Part shown: positions 47,699-58,880 of the stretch, in pieces | Layout: every line of letters begins with the position of its first letter | How positions within the stretch are numbered: the first letter of the stretch is position 1 | From: Deuterostichococcus epilithicus | Taxonomy: Eukaryota; Chlorophyta; Trebouxiophyceae; Prasiolales; Stichococcaceae | Assembly (NCBI GenBank): GCA_033439295.1 | Contig: JAVTLE010000005.1 | Span: forward strand, 3,894,501 to 3,958,500 | Length of the DNA stretch: 64,000 nt | Direction: 5' to 3' | Position numbers and translations under genes: made by a program | The notes under the pieces: generated by a model | Database searches by the model: none | What the model saw: the letters and a program-made list of their open reading frames with translations, nothing else | What the model was told of the DNA's origin: nothing

Positions 47699-50378
47699 TC
47701 AGTAGTCAGATGTACGCTTGCCTTCGCCATACCCAGAGGTGCGCTCGCCACCGCCAGATCCATACTGCTGATCCTAAGTGCCACACAGCGCTATCCGTGA
47801 TCTTGGTTTGTGAACCACAAAAATCCATTCGGTTTTGATATTGGCACATGGAAATGAGGTACAACAATGCAATGCTATCAGCCGTGTTGTAGTTGCGCAC
47901 CTTCCGCATGTGACGCTGAGAGCTGGCTGCAGCTGCCTTCATGCAACATACACTTGTTACCACATTTCGACCAGCGTTAGGCAATTCGATGGTTGAATAT
48001 CTGGCGACTGACCTCTTCGCCGCCATACCCAGTCTTCTCGCCAGAGCCGTACTCGCCGGTCTGGCCACCGCCGGAGCCATACTCCGCACTCTTCTCGCCA
48101 TACTCGCCGCCGCCGCCGCCGCCGCCGTAGCCCTGAGCCACAGCCAGTCGATGTCAGCAACGTGTTCGGACTTCGAGTCGTCAGCTTCGAGTCTGCTACA
48201 CCCCTTGAGCCACCCTGCAGGTTGCTTGCAGATTCCATACGACATGTTCGACGATGGCACTTGCCTCGTCACCGCCGCCAGACTCAAACTCACGTCGCTG
48301 GTCGCCACCGCCACCGCCACCGTAGCCCTGGCATTGCCCAATATAGGAAACGTTTTCTTCATCAAACCATTGAGGTGTTTCACTTGTTGGAGTCGGTCAC
48401 GAAGCAGTGGTAGTAACACTCTATCTGCAAATGGGTGCTGCACAGTCATCATGTGCTGCATGCTGGTCATGCCCACCAGCTGTTGAAGCTCGTGCTGCAT
48501 CACTGCAAGGACTAGCGCTCAGCGCCACTGAGTGCGATGCCAGACCAAGTAGGTACCTTCCGATAGCTTCACATTCATCACCACACTGGTATGGCTCGGC
48601 GACAGACACGAGTCGTCCAACGAATCGATGAGCGACCCAAAGCGGCACCTCCTGACGGCCTTCCTCAGTGTCACAGCTGCCGCCATATCCGCCTCCGCCG
48701 CCACTGCCGCCCTCGATCTGCAGTGTCACCTATATGCAGAACGGGTTTGCAGCTGCTGTCTTAGTACTTCCTTCAATCCCCACCAGTCCGTTGTGCGCAG
48801 CTCTAGCCGCTAGTTTGGCTGCGAACTAGCAGCGCCAAAGCAGTAGGCTAGGATCCAGGTACTGCGCATCCATTTTAGCACTTCCACCGAGATAGGCGAT
48901 GCAGAAAATGCATGCAATGGCTGCGCATCTGGAGTAATGACCCCGATGCCGGTCGCTGCTGGAGTGGCCAAGATGCCGGCGCACTCTGACACATCTTTGC
49001 GCGACATTCTTTCATATCGTAGTACATACCTGGCCTGCATTGTTGCCATCATCGTTCATGAGCTCCACAGTCTGCGGTCCAGACCCAGCATACTCGGTCT
49101 AGACGCTGCCGACGCCGATGGTCTTGTCGAAGCCGACCTTGCTGGGCCTAGCTGTGATCTGCTCCATGCAGCCGCGCATGTCAAGCACAGGCCGGAGCTG
49201 CTGTAGGCCTGCAGTGCTTCGAGGCATCGTCCTGAATTGCTGCCGTCAGCTGTGCGCACAGTGCAGTGCATCGACTGGATCCACAGTCGTCTTTCCGGCA
49301 AAGGATATGGACACAGTGCATCGCAATAAGTATGACTGCATTCTGTCTGTGTAAGTAATAAGCGTATGCAATAGCTGAATTTGCTGCACATCTGCAGTGC
49401 ATGGCCGCAGAAAGCATGGAATGCAGGTTGACGCTGAGGCCTGTGCTGATTAGTATGCACACTATCGCTTGACTTTCTCTTCCTAGCATTGCTCACCGAT
49501 GCATCTAGCAGGCAGCATCAGAAGGGCTGGGCCTCTGTTTGACCTCATCAGATAGAAGCAAGCAAGAGGAAGGAAAGGAAGAGGAGGTGCCGACCCGGAT
49601 CGGGGAGCCGGAACCGCGCAGCAGCACAGGCTCGTTCCAGGAGGCGCTCTCGCCGGCGTCCTCAGCCTTGGGCGTCTTGGCCGACTCGCCGTCGAATGTC
49701 TCAAACTCCAGGTAGGGGCTCATCTGCGGAGTGGAGGACATGTAAGCTTGAGGAGTGGGTCGTGCAAAACAGCCATTTATTTGGTTGTAGCTGGCTGCAT
49801 GCATCAATGAGCTGATGGCTCTCGACTCTGCGGTCGCCGACGGTGGCGACGGCCCCTGAGCAACAGGATAAATTTTTGCAGCTTCAAGGCGCCACCATGA
49901 CATCTGGCAGTCGTGGCATGCCGTTGTCGGTTCGTGGCCATCAAGGACCAGCAGTAAAAGTTGAACCCATCAAGATTCGCTTCGCCCAGATCGTTGACAG
50001 CGCAACTGGCCGAGCCGGCAGCAAACTACCACGTAAGCAAAAGCGGCCAGACTCCATCATCTACGTACTACGACTATGCAATTACGCATCATTGTAGTTG
50101 GGTAAGCATGATAACGCAGCCTGTACTAGGCCGCTGTGCTTACTGGCCCTGTGCTTCTGGTTGCTGGCGGAAGCTGGGATATTAATCTGCCCACCAGGAC
50201 GAACGCCGAGCCTTGGAGCAGCCACCTGCCGCATGCCCAAGTGCAAGGCCCTCAAAACTGTGAATGAATGTGCAGGTAGAGTACAGGCAGCGGCGGGGGG
50301 ATTGGTGCACACGTCTCCTATCCAGTCTGCGTCTCGCAGGAAGCTCGCTTGGATGTTGGAGATGGTGACGCCCGACAT
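47699..50378 (-). CDS. C2-like domain protein with Tyr/Gly-rich tail, copy A of a tandem pair
   Basis: Start ATG 50378: MSGVTISNIQASFLRDADWI, GD, spliced to MSPYLEFETFDGESAKTPKA and SASWNEPVLLRGSGSPIR (about 49725-49595), then ITARPSKVGFDKTIGVGSV (about 49155-49100) and, in the same frame after a TAG at 49099-49101, TEYAGSGPQTVELMNDDGNN. The order and splice sites match copy B exon for exon. The tail is a string of short exons: VTLQIEGGSGGGGGYGG (about 48730-48680), GYGGGGGGDQR (about 48330), GYGGGGGGEYGEKSAEYGSG onward (about 48135-48020), and YGSGGGERTSGYGEGKRTSD plus Tyr, with TGA at 47699. All Gly-rich exons keep clean ag/gt borders and open frames, which argues the tail is real. The in-frame TAG means either a recently broken gene, a base error, or an unusual decoding or splicing event. 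TAG is an ordinary stop in other genes here. Confidence 0.6.
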
Positions 50379-50967
50379 GTTGGCTTATTGAGGCTCTTGT
50401 CTCTTGTGTCGCCGCGGTTCACGGAAGGAGGAGGAAGTGCGGTGCAAGGGCGGCAGAACACAAGGTCTGTTGGTCTGGGCGGGATATTGTGCGGAAGCTG
50501 CACGTGCAAGGGCAGATCCCTTGAGGGCAGATTCTGCCATTTCATGAAGCTCTGATCGATCATATGTACTCTAGGATGGCACTTGACGATTCAACCTGAC
50601 GGACCACACTGCTCAACTCTCGTTTGGCAGATGCTATTGCACATTGCAGGGCAGACAACGTTTGCTGCCAGGCGCTGCATTCGCGATCCCAATTTGCTGA
50701 CCCGAATATGTTAAGAGCAGATCAAGCTTCGTGATGTTGAAAGCTTTCTGCCGCCCATCGAAACCAAGCCAACGCCGTCATTGCCTACTGACGGCGACCA
50801 GGCTTTGTTCCTCATGTGGAATGTGCTGCTGTTTCCGGCATGATTTTTGCACTCATCAGGAGAGGCAGCCGCTGTGACATACAGGTTTCATGACTAGAGT
50901 GCATCGGTTCATCGGTTCCTCCTCTTGCCTTTCCGCCAGCTAGACTCAGTGATTTGCAGGTAGCGCA
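50379..50967. other. no recognisable gene
   Basis: Gap between the start of C2-like copy A and the stop of the pantothenate kinase, both minus. It should hold the copy A promoter. Nothing else recognised. Confidence 0.55.
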
Positions 50968-53900
50968 TCATGATGTGCTGGCGCCGATGAAGGCACCAAC
51001 AGCACCCAGGAAACCCTCGTGCCGCAGGAATGTCGCCGCCATATGGCCCTGTGACATCAGAACCAGAACGTGCTTTAAGGTTGGCATCGCCAGATCAGTC
51101 ACGACCGCTGGACAGCTGATACAGATGGGGAGCAAGCGGCGCACCTTCGACCAGAAGTTGATGGCGAACTCGATGGTCTCCATGGTAAAGCCATTGGCGC
51201 GAATGAAGAAGCCGCCAAAGAGCACCCGACGCAGCTTGTGCGTTGTTGCGACCTCATACGCGATCTATGCAGCGGAGCAGGACAGTTTCAGGCGCTCGGA
51301 GCTAGAGCTCAGCCTACTTGACAATTCTTGTCGGCACACTGGAAGTAACCGATCGCTCCACAGCACAGCGTGATAAATAGCGCAGCAAGAGCGATGCAGT
51401 GCACTTGCAGGCAAGTGCAGGACGGCTTCGGCAGAATGCGACGCGAACATGCATTGACCTGAGACACACAGAGATGCAATCGCAACAGTGGCACCTGCGC
51501 CACATTGTAGCTGACCATGCGAACGAGCGACTGCGCGATGTCCGCCGGGTCGCAGTCCTCCAAGGTTTTGTCGGCTACGCGGCCAGCAACGCCAGTTATG
51601 CTGATGCGCCAAGCCAATGGAAAGACCTGCCGCTGCACAACTGCATTGGCACTGAACTGGCGATTGCTTACCTGAAACGATCTTGCCGAAGCTACTTGCG
51701 ATGGTCTCCGCTGACAGCCCGATCCTGCGACGCCGCGCACATGCATGTGAGACCGCGCAGCAGCCCACATCCCGCTGACATCCGTTCCAGCGGCAACGCG
51801 TCTTCAGCGGATTCGTACGAGTTGGCACGTCAAGCTCCTGGTTGCCAGCAGAAAACTTTCGGGGGCAGGGAGAGGGTTCACATCAGAGCAGCGCAGGCAA
51901 TGCCTCACTTGGAGTAGTCACGATTGCCGTAGATGTCTCCCACCAGCATATCCACCTGCACAAGGGCAGGCGACAAGCAGCTCAGAGTCGTGAAGTTGAA
52001 TTGACAAGGCTGCTCACCTCAGCTTCAACGGCGATGCGCATTGATTGGCTGCCATTTCAAGCGACTAGGAGACGCATCGTCGTGCACAGCAGCAACCCAA
52101 GCACACTGAGCCACGTGCACATGAACACGTCGGCGCTGGCATGTGTCCAGCACTTCAGAGAGAACCAGCTACACACCAAGCCAGCTACACATCAAGCCAG
52201 CCACAAACCTTCGTGTTGTCACCCCGCGCCGCAAGCGCAAGCATATCATCAAAGTTGCGTGCCCCGGTCATTAGGCGACACAACCCGGTGAAGGTGCCGC
52301 CACCGAGCGCCGAGCCACTGACTCGCTCGTGTAGTGTCGGCGAAGACACCTATGCGCAGAGCAGCTGAAGGTGGGGTCGCGATGTTGGACGCCGGTTATC
52401 AAGTGCGTCGCTGACGGCTGGCATTGGCATGCTGCATTGCCAGCAGATCTGCCCGGGTGACTTCATCAGTGTCTCCGGCATGGTGCATTCCACAACATGT
52501 CTGCGGCGCATACAGGTCTCAAACCAGGCAGCGGAGGTGCCGGCCCGGTTCAGGGTACCCGTGCTGCACCGACATGCACTTGTGCTGCACCAGCAAGGGC
52601 TTACCAATGCGAAACACAGAGACGCGAGTGAAGCACGCAGCAGGGAACACACACAATGCAAGAATCAAGGCAGCTGTGAGGGTGCTGCTCCTACTCCCGC
52701 TACATGCCCTCACAATGCCGTTATTACTGTCTGCCGCTGCCGCTGCCGCTGCCGCTGCCGCTGCCGCTGCCGCTGCCGCTGCTGCTTCAGAGCCGTACCT
52801 GCAGCCAGTGCTGTGCTTCTGCAGCCGGCCACAGCTGCTGACGCCTGCTCTGCCGCTGCTGCTGCCCATGGCCTGACCCCAAAGCAGGTCAACGCAGACC
52901 GGCTGATCGAATCCATACGTCCCACCCGATATCTCCAGGTCACATCGAGAGGCTCGCAAGCAGAGCAACATGGAGCACGGGCAGAGGAGGCCCACCTTGA
53001 GCATGCTGACCCCCGAGCCGATGTTGACCAGCAGGTACGGGTAGGTGTCGCCATTTGCTGCGCACAGCGCACACAAGCGGGTGGTCGGACGCAGAGGCCC
53101 AGGCATGCTGCCGTCCGCACAACCATTGTGTCCGTCAGCTTTGGTCGACAGGTCCATTGAAGCAATCCCAGGTCCGTGTGCAGCTGCCTGACTTGCATGG
53201 CTTTTCCAGACCTTGACTGACAAGAGAGGCCGCAATAGCAGCGACATCTGAGCGTCCACATAGTAAACAGGAACTGGGTTATTGCGATATGGCATGGCAC
53301 AATGGTGCTGAGCCGCCTTCCGCAGCTGCGGCGGCGACGCACGGCCCCGTCAGCCGGCAGAGCTGCCGCTGGCATGCAGCCCCAAAGCCTGCACTGCCAT
53401 GCAGGTCGTTTCATGCACAAATTTTGCACCTTTATCAACGAACGCGGGCGCGCCATGTTGGAAGGTGTACGCCTCCCGCGGCACTGAGGTCAGCAGGAAA
53501 TTGCAGCCTCGCACCAGACAGTCCATTTCGTCCCCCTTCTCCAACCTCACCCCGAGGCGCTCCTGCAGGACAATGCAGGATGTTGGCCATGGCGACTCGA
53601 GTGCAGAGGCAGGGAGGGACAGCCGCCGTGAGGGTCCACTCGTCGCACTTTCCCAGCCGCCCACCCTAGCGCCCACACGAGGCCGGCATGTTGCAGCCTG
53701 CGGGTGAGGCTGTACCATTACGCAGTTTTGCAGCCGAGCAGGTCGCCGCTGTGCACCCTGAATAGCTCAGCATCAATGGCCTGCAGCCTTGCAGCTCATG
53801 ATACATCCTGCACAGGCATGCCTGGAACTTTGCAGCAAACTTGAAGGCGCCGCCGCCGGTGGCGAATATCCGCTCGCTCTTGCTGCTGCTACCCTCGAAA

Positions 53901-54727
53901 CCGCTGCTGCTGTTGCTGCCGCCGCCGCCAATGCCGCCGTCCGCACCATCGCTGCCGCCGCCTTGCCGAAGCAGTCCCTCCGCTTCGATGTAGTTGATGA
54001 CCTCGTCCATGCGGGATGTCTCAAACTTCTCAAAGTGCAGGGTCCCTGCGAGCGCAGGTTGAGCCCGGTCGACGCGTCGAGTCTGCCGCCTCATCAGGTA
54101 GAATAGGGGTAAGATCGGTCTGGGGCTCAGCATGTCGCTGTCAGAGGCTGCAACAAGAGCTGCAAAATAAACACAAACCTGCAGATGCGGACTTCGAAAG
54201 CACCGAGAAGTGCACCAGCAAATGGCGCCTTTGTAAATCAAGACCCACACGTAGTGAAAGGGAAGATTGCGGTCAGCCAGCGGGGGAGGTAACATGACAC
54301 CTCCTGCTTGGCTGCCGTTGCTGCTGCTGTCGACCGCCGGCGGCGACGCCACCGTTGATTCGCCACTACCTGCGGCGTCTGCTGTGAAGTATACCAGCTT
54401 CGACAAGGAGCCGCCGATGTCGATGGCGATGCGCGATTCAACATGCCGCACCGGCTGCCGCGGCAGCGAGATGTTCAGCGCTGCCAGCTTTCTGGAGCCT
54501 GTGCATGGCGGTAAAGAGATGCTGGAGGGAGGATTCGGATCGAGAGGCCTCGCTGTGCCGGACGGACGAGCCTCAGCACCTGCATTCAAAAATGCATCAT
54601 GCATGTGCTCTATGGCGTCAATTTGACCATCGCCCTGCCAGCCTGAGCCAGCCATGCAAATGTCCCCACCTCCTTTGTCTGCAACTGGCTCGACAATCGC
54701 AGCATCATCAGCGCAAATGCCGTTCAT
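50968..54727 (-). CDS. PANK: pantothenate kinase, eukaryotic type II
   Basis: Phosphorylates pantothenate with ATP, the first and controlling step of coenzyme A synthesis. Spliced. First in-frame ATG 54727; the open frame extends 16 codons above it without an ATG. After an N-terminal extension of about 100 residues come ESRIAIDIGGSLSKLVYF (ASKHA-fold phosphate loop, about 54440), LHFEKFETSRMDEVINYIEA (about 54020), ERIFATGGGAFKF (about 53860), GDEMDCLVRGCNFLL and VPREAYTF (about 53540-53465), YPYLLVNIGSGVSMLK (about 53045-53000), ERVSGSALGGGTFTGLCRLM (about 52330-52270), VDMLVGDIYGNRDY (about 51960-51920), DIAQSLVRMVSYNVAQ (about 51540), and VLFGGFFIRANGFTMETIEF (about 51220), then FLRHEGFLGAVGAFIGAST with TGA at 50968. 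The order and motifs fit animal/plant PANK along the whole catalytic domain. A Gly/Ser linker interrupts the region before ERIFATGGG. An intron carries a hexanucleotide microsatellite. Confidence 0.94.
52731..52780. repeat. (CTGCCG)n microsatellite
   Basis: About eight uninterrupted copies of the hexamer within an intron of the pantothenate kinase gene. It reads as poly-Ala in one minus frame, which makes a false coding signal there. Confidence 0.95.
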
Positions 54728-55680
54728 GGGCAGCGCAAGCCGCTGTACCCAAGCCGGTGCACTTGTCGATTCCAAACCCGTGTGAAGTGCTTCGTGAAAC
54801 GTTCCAAACCCTAAACATGCATGGAGCTGTCCTCAGACCATCAGGAGGAGGCAATTCGCGCTAAGAGTATGTGATGAATCAAGCTCCGAATGCTGAAACT
54901 GAACGTGCAATCTGCAATGCAAGAGGCTGCCTGCGAAGTGCTGCGCTGAGGTGCAAGCTGCAAACCAGCGTGGATCAGGCAGTGGCTGAAGGTCTGATCA
55001 ATCCTGCGACGGATGCCAGCAAGTGTCAACGGCACGGAAGATGCAAAATGTGCAACAGGGTGAGTAAAGGATGACTGATGGCGTGCTCCTGTTCGTGCAC
55101 GGAAATGCCGGCGGTGCAGCACAAATTCCAGCCACTGTCCTCGTGAGATTAGTTATGCTGACTTAGGCGCCCCAGCACCGCATCCGCCCCTCGCAGTTGC
55201 TTCCGCTGCACAACCATGCCACCCAATGCGCCAACGCCGACGCAGCTGAATGGCCCGGCGTTGAAACAGCTTGAGAAGCCTACCACTAATAGCCAACATA
55301 CATGCACGCAGCCGCAGACCCTGATGTTGCCGAGTGCGCTCAAAATCAACCCATTGCTGCAGCAGTTTGAGCCGCCTCGGCCGCTGCCAGCTCCCAGGGA
55401 CCGCTGCACACAGCATCCGACACAATCAATGTGGTTCGTTCGTGTCCCTGACTTGGAAGCAGCACAAAGAGCTCAAGCGTCGCGCTGCAATGAGGCGTGG
55501 TGATGCAAGAGCGCCTGGCAATACCGGAAACGCGCCTCGCGAGTCAGGTGACGGGTCGCGAATGCTTGGCAGGCCGCCACCTGCGTGTCATGCAAACCTG
55601 TCTGCATGCCGTAGGGACAGGACCTTCGGCGGGGGCAGGTTATGCGCAATAGCATCATGGCGCCTGCACTAGGAACATGC
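54728..55680. other. no clear gene; upstream of pantothenate kinase
   Basis: Should hold the PANK promoter or first exon. Minus frames of 86-90 codons at 55149-55425 are open in two overlapping phases and match no family I know. They may belong to the unresolved gene at 56.0-56.7 kb. Confidence 0.4.
54806..54815. promoter_or_regulatory. telo-box-like AAACCCTAAA element
   Basis: AAACCCTAAA lies about 80 bases upstream of the PANK start codon. The plant telo-box (AAACCCTAA) is a known promoter element of growth-linked housekeeping genes. Position fits, but one short motif is weak evidence. Confidence 0.35.
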
Positions 55681-56029
55681 TGCATCCACAACTCGCAAGT
55701 GGCAGCCAGTGGCGCCTCTTGCACGATTTGAGCAGCAGCTGAACGATGCGCTGCGTGATGCACAGCCTCGCGATCCAGAGACTGCAAGCAGCCAACCCTC
55801 ACTGTGCACGCACGTACGCCAACTGCACCTCGCGGCCACAGCCATGAAGAGGTCCACAGCACGCAGCGGCTCGTGGCGGTGCCCTGACGGCAACGCATGC
55901 ACGCATATGGTGGCTGAAGTGCATCCTCAGCTAGGCTCTGAGCCGGCCTCGATTCAAATGTACCAACAGTGCAACACCAGTGCAGCAGGGGTGCAATTGC
56001 TGTGGTGTTGGTTTTTCGGCAAGCCTCAC

Positions 56030-56690
56030 CTCATCTAGCAGGCCGTCAGGACTGCGCGTCCAGATGGGCACATACTCGTAGCAGGGGCGGGCAAACGGAT
56101 ACCAGTACTCGGACGAAGCAGAGGCGTGCTGCAAGTGCACTGGGAATAGCTTCTTAAGGCAGGTGGAGCTTACCCGAAGGCATCGCACTTGGTGGTTGCT
56201 CGCCAGCCAATTTCACATTCAAAGGCGTCAGCCAGTCCCTCCTGCTGCCTGCGGAATGTAACTTGCTCATGAGCCGACTGATAATGTGGAATCAGAGCTT
56301 TGTCTGGCAGGCCTGACACGATGCTCATCAAATGGTGCTGCAAGCGCACATACAGCAGAGGAGGCGTGCGACGCGCGCTACTCGCTTGCTCACGTGGGTT
56401 TTGCGGCGGCGCTCGCCGGGAACCGGCAAAATGTATCGAGGGTGCAGGGTTATCGCGGAGCAGCATCAGCCTCAGCCGCCTGCTGCTTATTACTTCAGAC
56501 CATGTGTTTCCATCTTGTGTCACCTGCGCTGTGGTTTTCCATCCGCATGTAGCATAAGCAGCGTCGCGACACAGGCGGCGAGCGCCATCGACGCTACCAC
56601 TGCCGCCGCCAGGGCAGCTGCCGGCAGCAGCCTCCTCACCAGCAGCCGCCGCCGCTCGCTGGGTCTGCCCCATTGCAGCGTTCTTTGCTG
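56030..56690 (-). CDS. unidentified type II membrane protein (fragmentary model)
   Basis: Function not recognised. One exon (about 56690-56524) reads ERRRLLVRRLLPAAALAAAV, VASMALAACVATLLMLHADG and KPQR: an Arg-rich cytosolic stub followed by one transmembrane helix, ending at a clean cag|gtgaca donor. This layout is common for Golgi glycosyltransferases and similar type II enzymes (inference only). A second exon (56128-56030, phase 0) reads SSEYWYPFARPCYEYVPIWT and RSPDGLLDE, between a tgcag acceptor and a gtgagg donor, with aromatic-rich sequence that looks conserved. A linking exon near 56245-56170 is open, but its phase does not join the second exon, so the model is incomplete. No start or stop found; further exons probably lie between 55.1 and 56.0 kb. 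A 313-codon minus frame across this region is not the coding frame of these exons. Confidence 0.4.
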
Positions 56691-57357
56691 GCGCACTCAT
56701 GACAGATTGGGGACTGGGTGTAAGCAGGCCTGCGAAAGTGCGAAGGCCAGGCATCAGCAGCATTCTATGACGGCATGGCGAGGCGGGCAGGTGGCTGCCG
56801 CCTCGGCATTGCAGAACTATGCAGTAGGACTGATCACTGCGGTGTATGTCAGGAAGAGGCGGTGGGTCCAGCCAATGCTGGAAAGTGCCGAGCTTGGCCC
56901 AAGTGCTTGCTCTTGCACCAGTAGCGAATGAAGGCTGGCCAGCATCATGCACACCGCGCGACGGTCGTGCAGGCTGCAGTATTATGGCCGGGGCCTGGCC
57001 GCCGGTTTTTACGCAAGCGTCTAGGGGGGGGTTTCGCGGGGGTATCACCCGGGAAGTCGTGAGGCAGTTGCATCTCAGTTTGCGATTTGAAGTCTCCGCC
57101 GCACCCGTCAATGCGCTGTCTCGCGCCGACCATCTCTCATCATCTCAGAACTGATCAAAGCTGTGACCTTGGCGGGCTGGCAGGGTCGTGGTGCGAGGGT
57201 TCCCTCAGCAGTACGACCGCTTTCGGATTTCACTTTCGTGACGTCAGAAAGACGGACGATTGATCTGTCGGCCAACTTGACGCTGTGAGCAGTAGGCATA
57301 ACTGTGTAGCTCTCGCTGCTAGCCGTGCTAGGTTCATCATAGCCACACTTTGCTCCA
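56691..57357. other. no recognisable gene; probable divergent promoter region
   Basis: Lies between the first exon seen of the unidentified minus-strand gene and the start of the plus-strand DUF1499-like gene. It should contain one or both promoters, and perhaps the missing first exon of the minus gene. Confidence 0.4.
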
Positions 57358-58880
57358 ATGTCTCCCATCGACAAGTCGAAACTGAACGAGTTCACCACTG
57401 ACGTCGACAACCCACCAGCCTTTCGCAAAGTAAGCTTCACAGCCCCATTCAGACAACGTCGCTGTGCTAAACGAACCTGCTCGCATGCACGCATGTGCAT
57501 GGGAATGGGCATGCCGCGCCATACCGCGCATGTGCCCAGCAAGCCGCGGCTCGAGCAGTGCGTGGTGGGGGACCAGCCAATGCATTGAGACCACACTGTG
57601 CATGCTGGCGTGCAGTCCATCGAGGACAAGCCTTTTCCGGAGGACTTCAAGGAGGCCATCCGCACAGAGTTCCCGGAGCTCAAGCCTGCGGTCATCCAAG
57701 GTGCTTGTCTCGACCCTGAATTCAGCGAAATAGAACAAGCGGAGGCTGAATGCGCCGTGCAGCACGATGCGCTTGCCTGCAGCGGTCTGGGGTGCAGACA
57801 GGTGACGCAGCTGCAGACAGCGTGGCAATTGGCGGCGGTCCAAAACAGCAGCAAACGTAGTGGCCTCAACAATCTGAAAGACTGGCCTCAAACCAGCTGC
57901 GGATCCTCGCTCGCAGGCAAGAGCATCGAACTGGTGTTCCACGCGGCCGAGCAGGCGGCAAACAGCGTGACACGGTGGCAGATCACACACGAGGTGAGCG
58001 GCGCAGTGTGCCCTGCCCCATCATCTGCTGTACACATCTGCAGTTGCCGAGCGAAAACTCACAGCATGTCCGGGACCACAACCAGCCACAGCGGCTGCGC
58101 CATAAGCCTGAAGCCGCCAAAGGCGCCATTTGGGGCTCAGGCGAAACATGTGAGTGCGATGGTTTCCCATGCAGGAGGGGCCCCCGGAAGGCTGCATCGA
58201 GGGCTTCTACACCTCCCTCTTCATGCGCACAAAGGTTTGCTGTCACGATGCCCCATGATCCAGCGCTACGTTGCGGCCCTCGCGACTTGCACGCTGCGCA
58301 CACTGCACGGTGTGTTGCACAGCCCTGCCAAGCAACACTCATCTGCTTGCTGTTTGCCGCCCGTTCCTACACCCGCCAGCTGGGCTGTTAGTGTGGCGCT
58401 AACCAGCAAACCCAGCATTAAGGCAGCCAATCTTCTCCTCCTGCAGGAGGACTTCACAGTGCGCATTGCGGCGGGATCTGCCCCCGACGAGGTGGTCGTC
58501 AATGTGCGGACGCGTTCGCGCGGCGAGGGCGGCCTCGATGGCAACACACGCATTGCTTCCTTTCTGGCGGAGCTGCAGGAGGTGTGTAGCTTTTCTGCCT
58601 ACGAGCAGCTTACGAGCTGGCATGTGACGGAAAAGCCGCGGTGCCGAGCGGAACTACACACCATTGCATGGCAGAAAAGCCGCGGTGCCGAGCGGAACTA
58701 CACACCATTGTATGGCGAGGCTGCGGTCAGCGGATGCTCGCGAGACGCTGTGCGCATGCCGCTTTGCCTGTGCTCTCGATCCTTTGCCTACCTAGCGCAC
58801 GGAACTGTGCTCTCGCTGACGACCAGCAACGGAAGACTGATGTAATTCCACGTCTGGCACCGCAGGCGCTGGATGACTGA
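57358..58880 (+). CDS. small DUF1499-like protein
   Basis: About 147 residues over six exons, every junction in phase. ATG 57358: MSPIDKSKLNEFTTDVDNPP and AFRK. Exon 2 (about 57618-57699): SIEDKPFPEDFKEAIRTEFP, ELKPAVIQ. Exon 3: GKSIELVFHAAEQAANSVTR, WQITHE (about 57918-57992). Exon 4: EGPPEGCIEGFYTSLFMRTK. Exon 5: EDFTVRIAAGSAPDEVVVNV, RTRSRGEGGLDGNTRIASFL. Exon 6: ALDD with TGA at 58880. The ending, DDFVVRI...VDVRSRSRVGxGDLGxNAxRI-like, resembles DUF1499, a family widespread in bacteria and plastid-bearing eukaryotes with no firm biochemical role. No clear signal or transit peptide is visible, so the place in the cell is open. The last intron contains a 44-bp tandem duplication. Confidence 0.8.
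58630..58717. repeat. 44-bp tandem duplication
   Basis: Two head-to-tail copies with period 44, each containing GAAAAGCCGCGGTGCCGAGC and then GGAACTACACACCATTG, nearly identical. It lies in the last intron of the DUF1499-like gene and stretches the open frame there without being coding. Confidence 0.9.

Noticed and set aside
52519-53456. Long minus frames with poly-Ala or Arg/Gln runs
   Set aside because: Produced by the CTGCCG microsatellite in an intron of pantothenate kinase.
56170-57111. Minus frame of 313 codons
   Set aside because: The helix exon in this region is in another frame with clean splice sites; this frame has no recognisable domain.
57598-58845. Plus frame of 415 codons
   Set aside because: Runs through exons and introns of the DUF1499-like gene; only short parts match the spliced protein, and the rest is intron including a tandem duplication.
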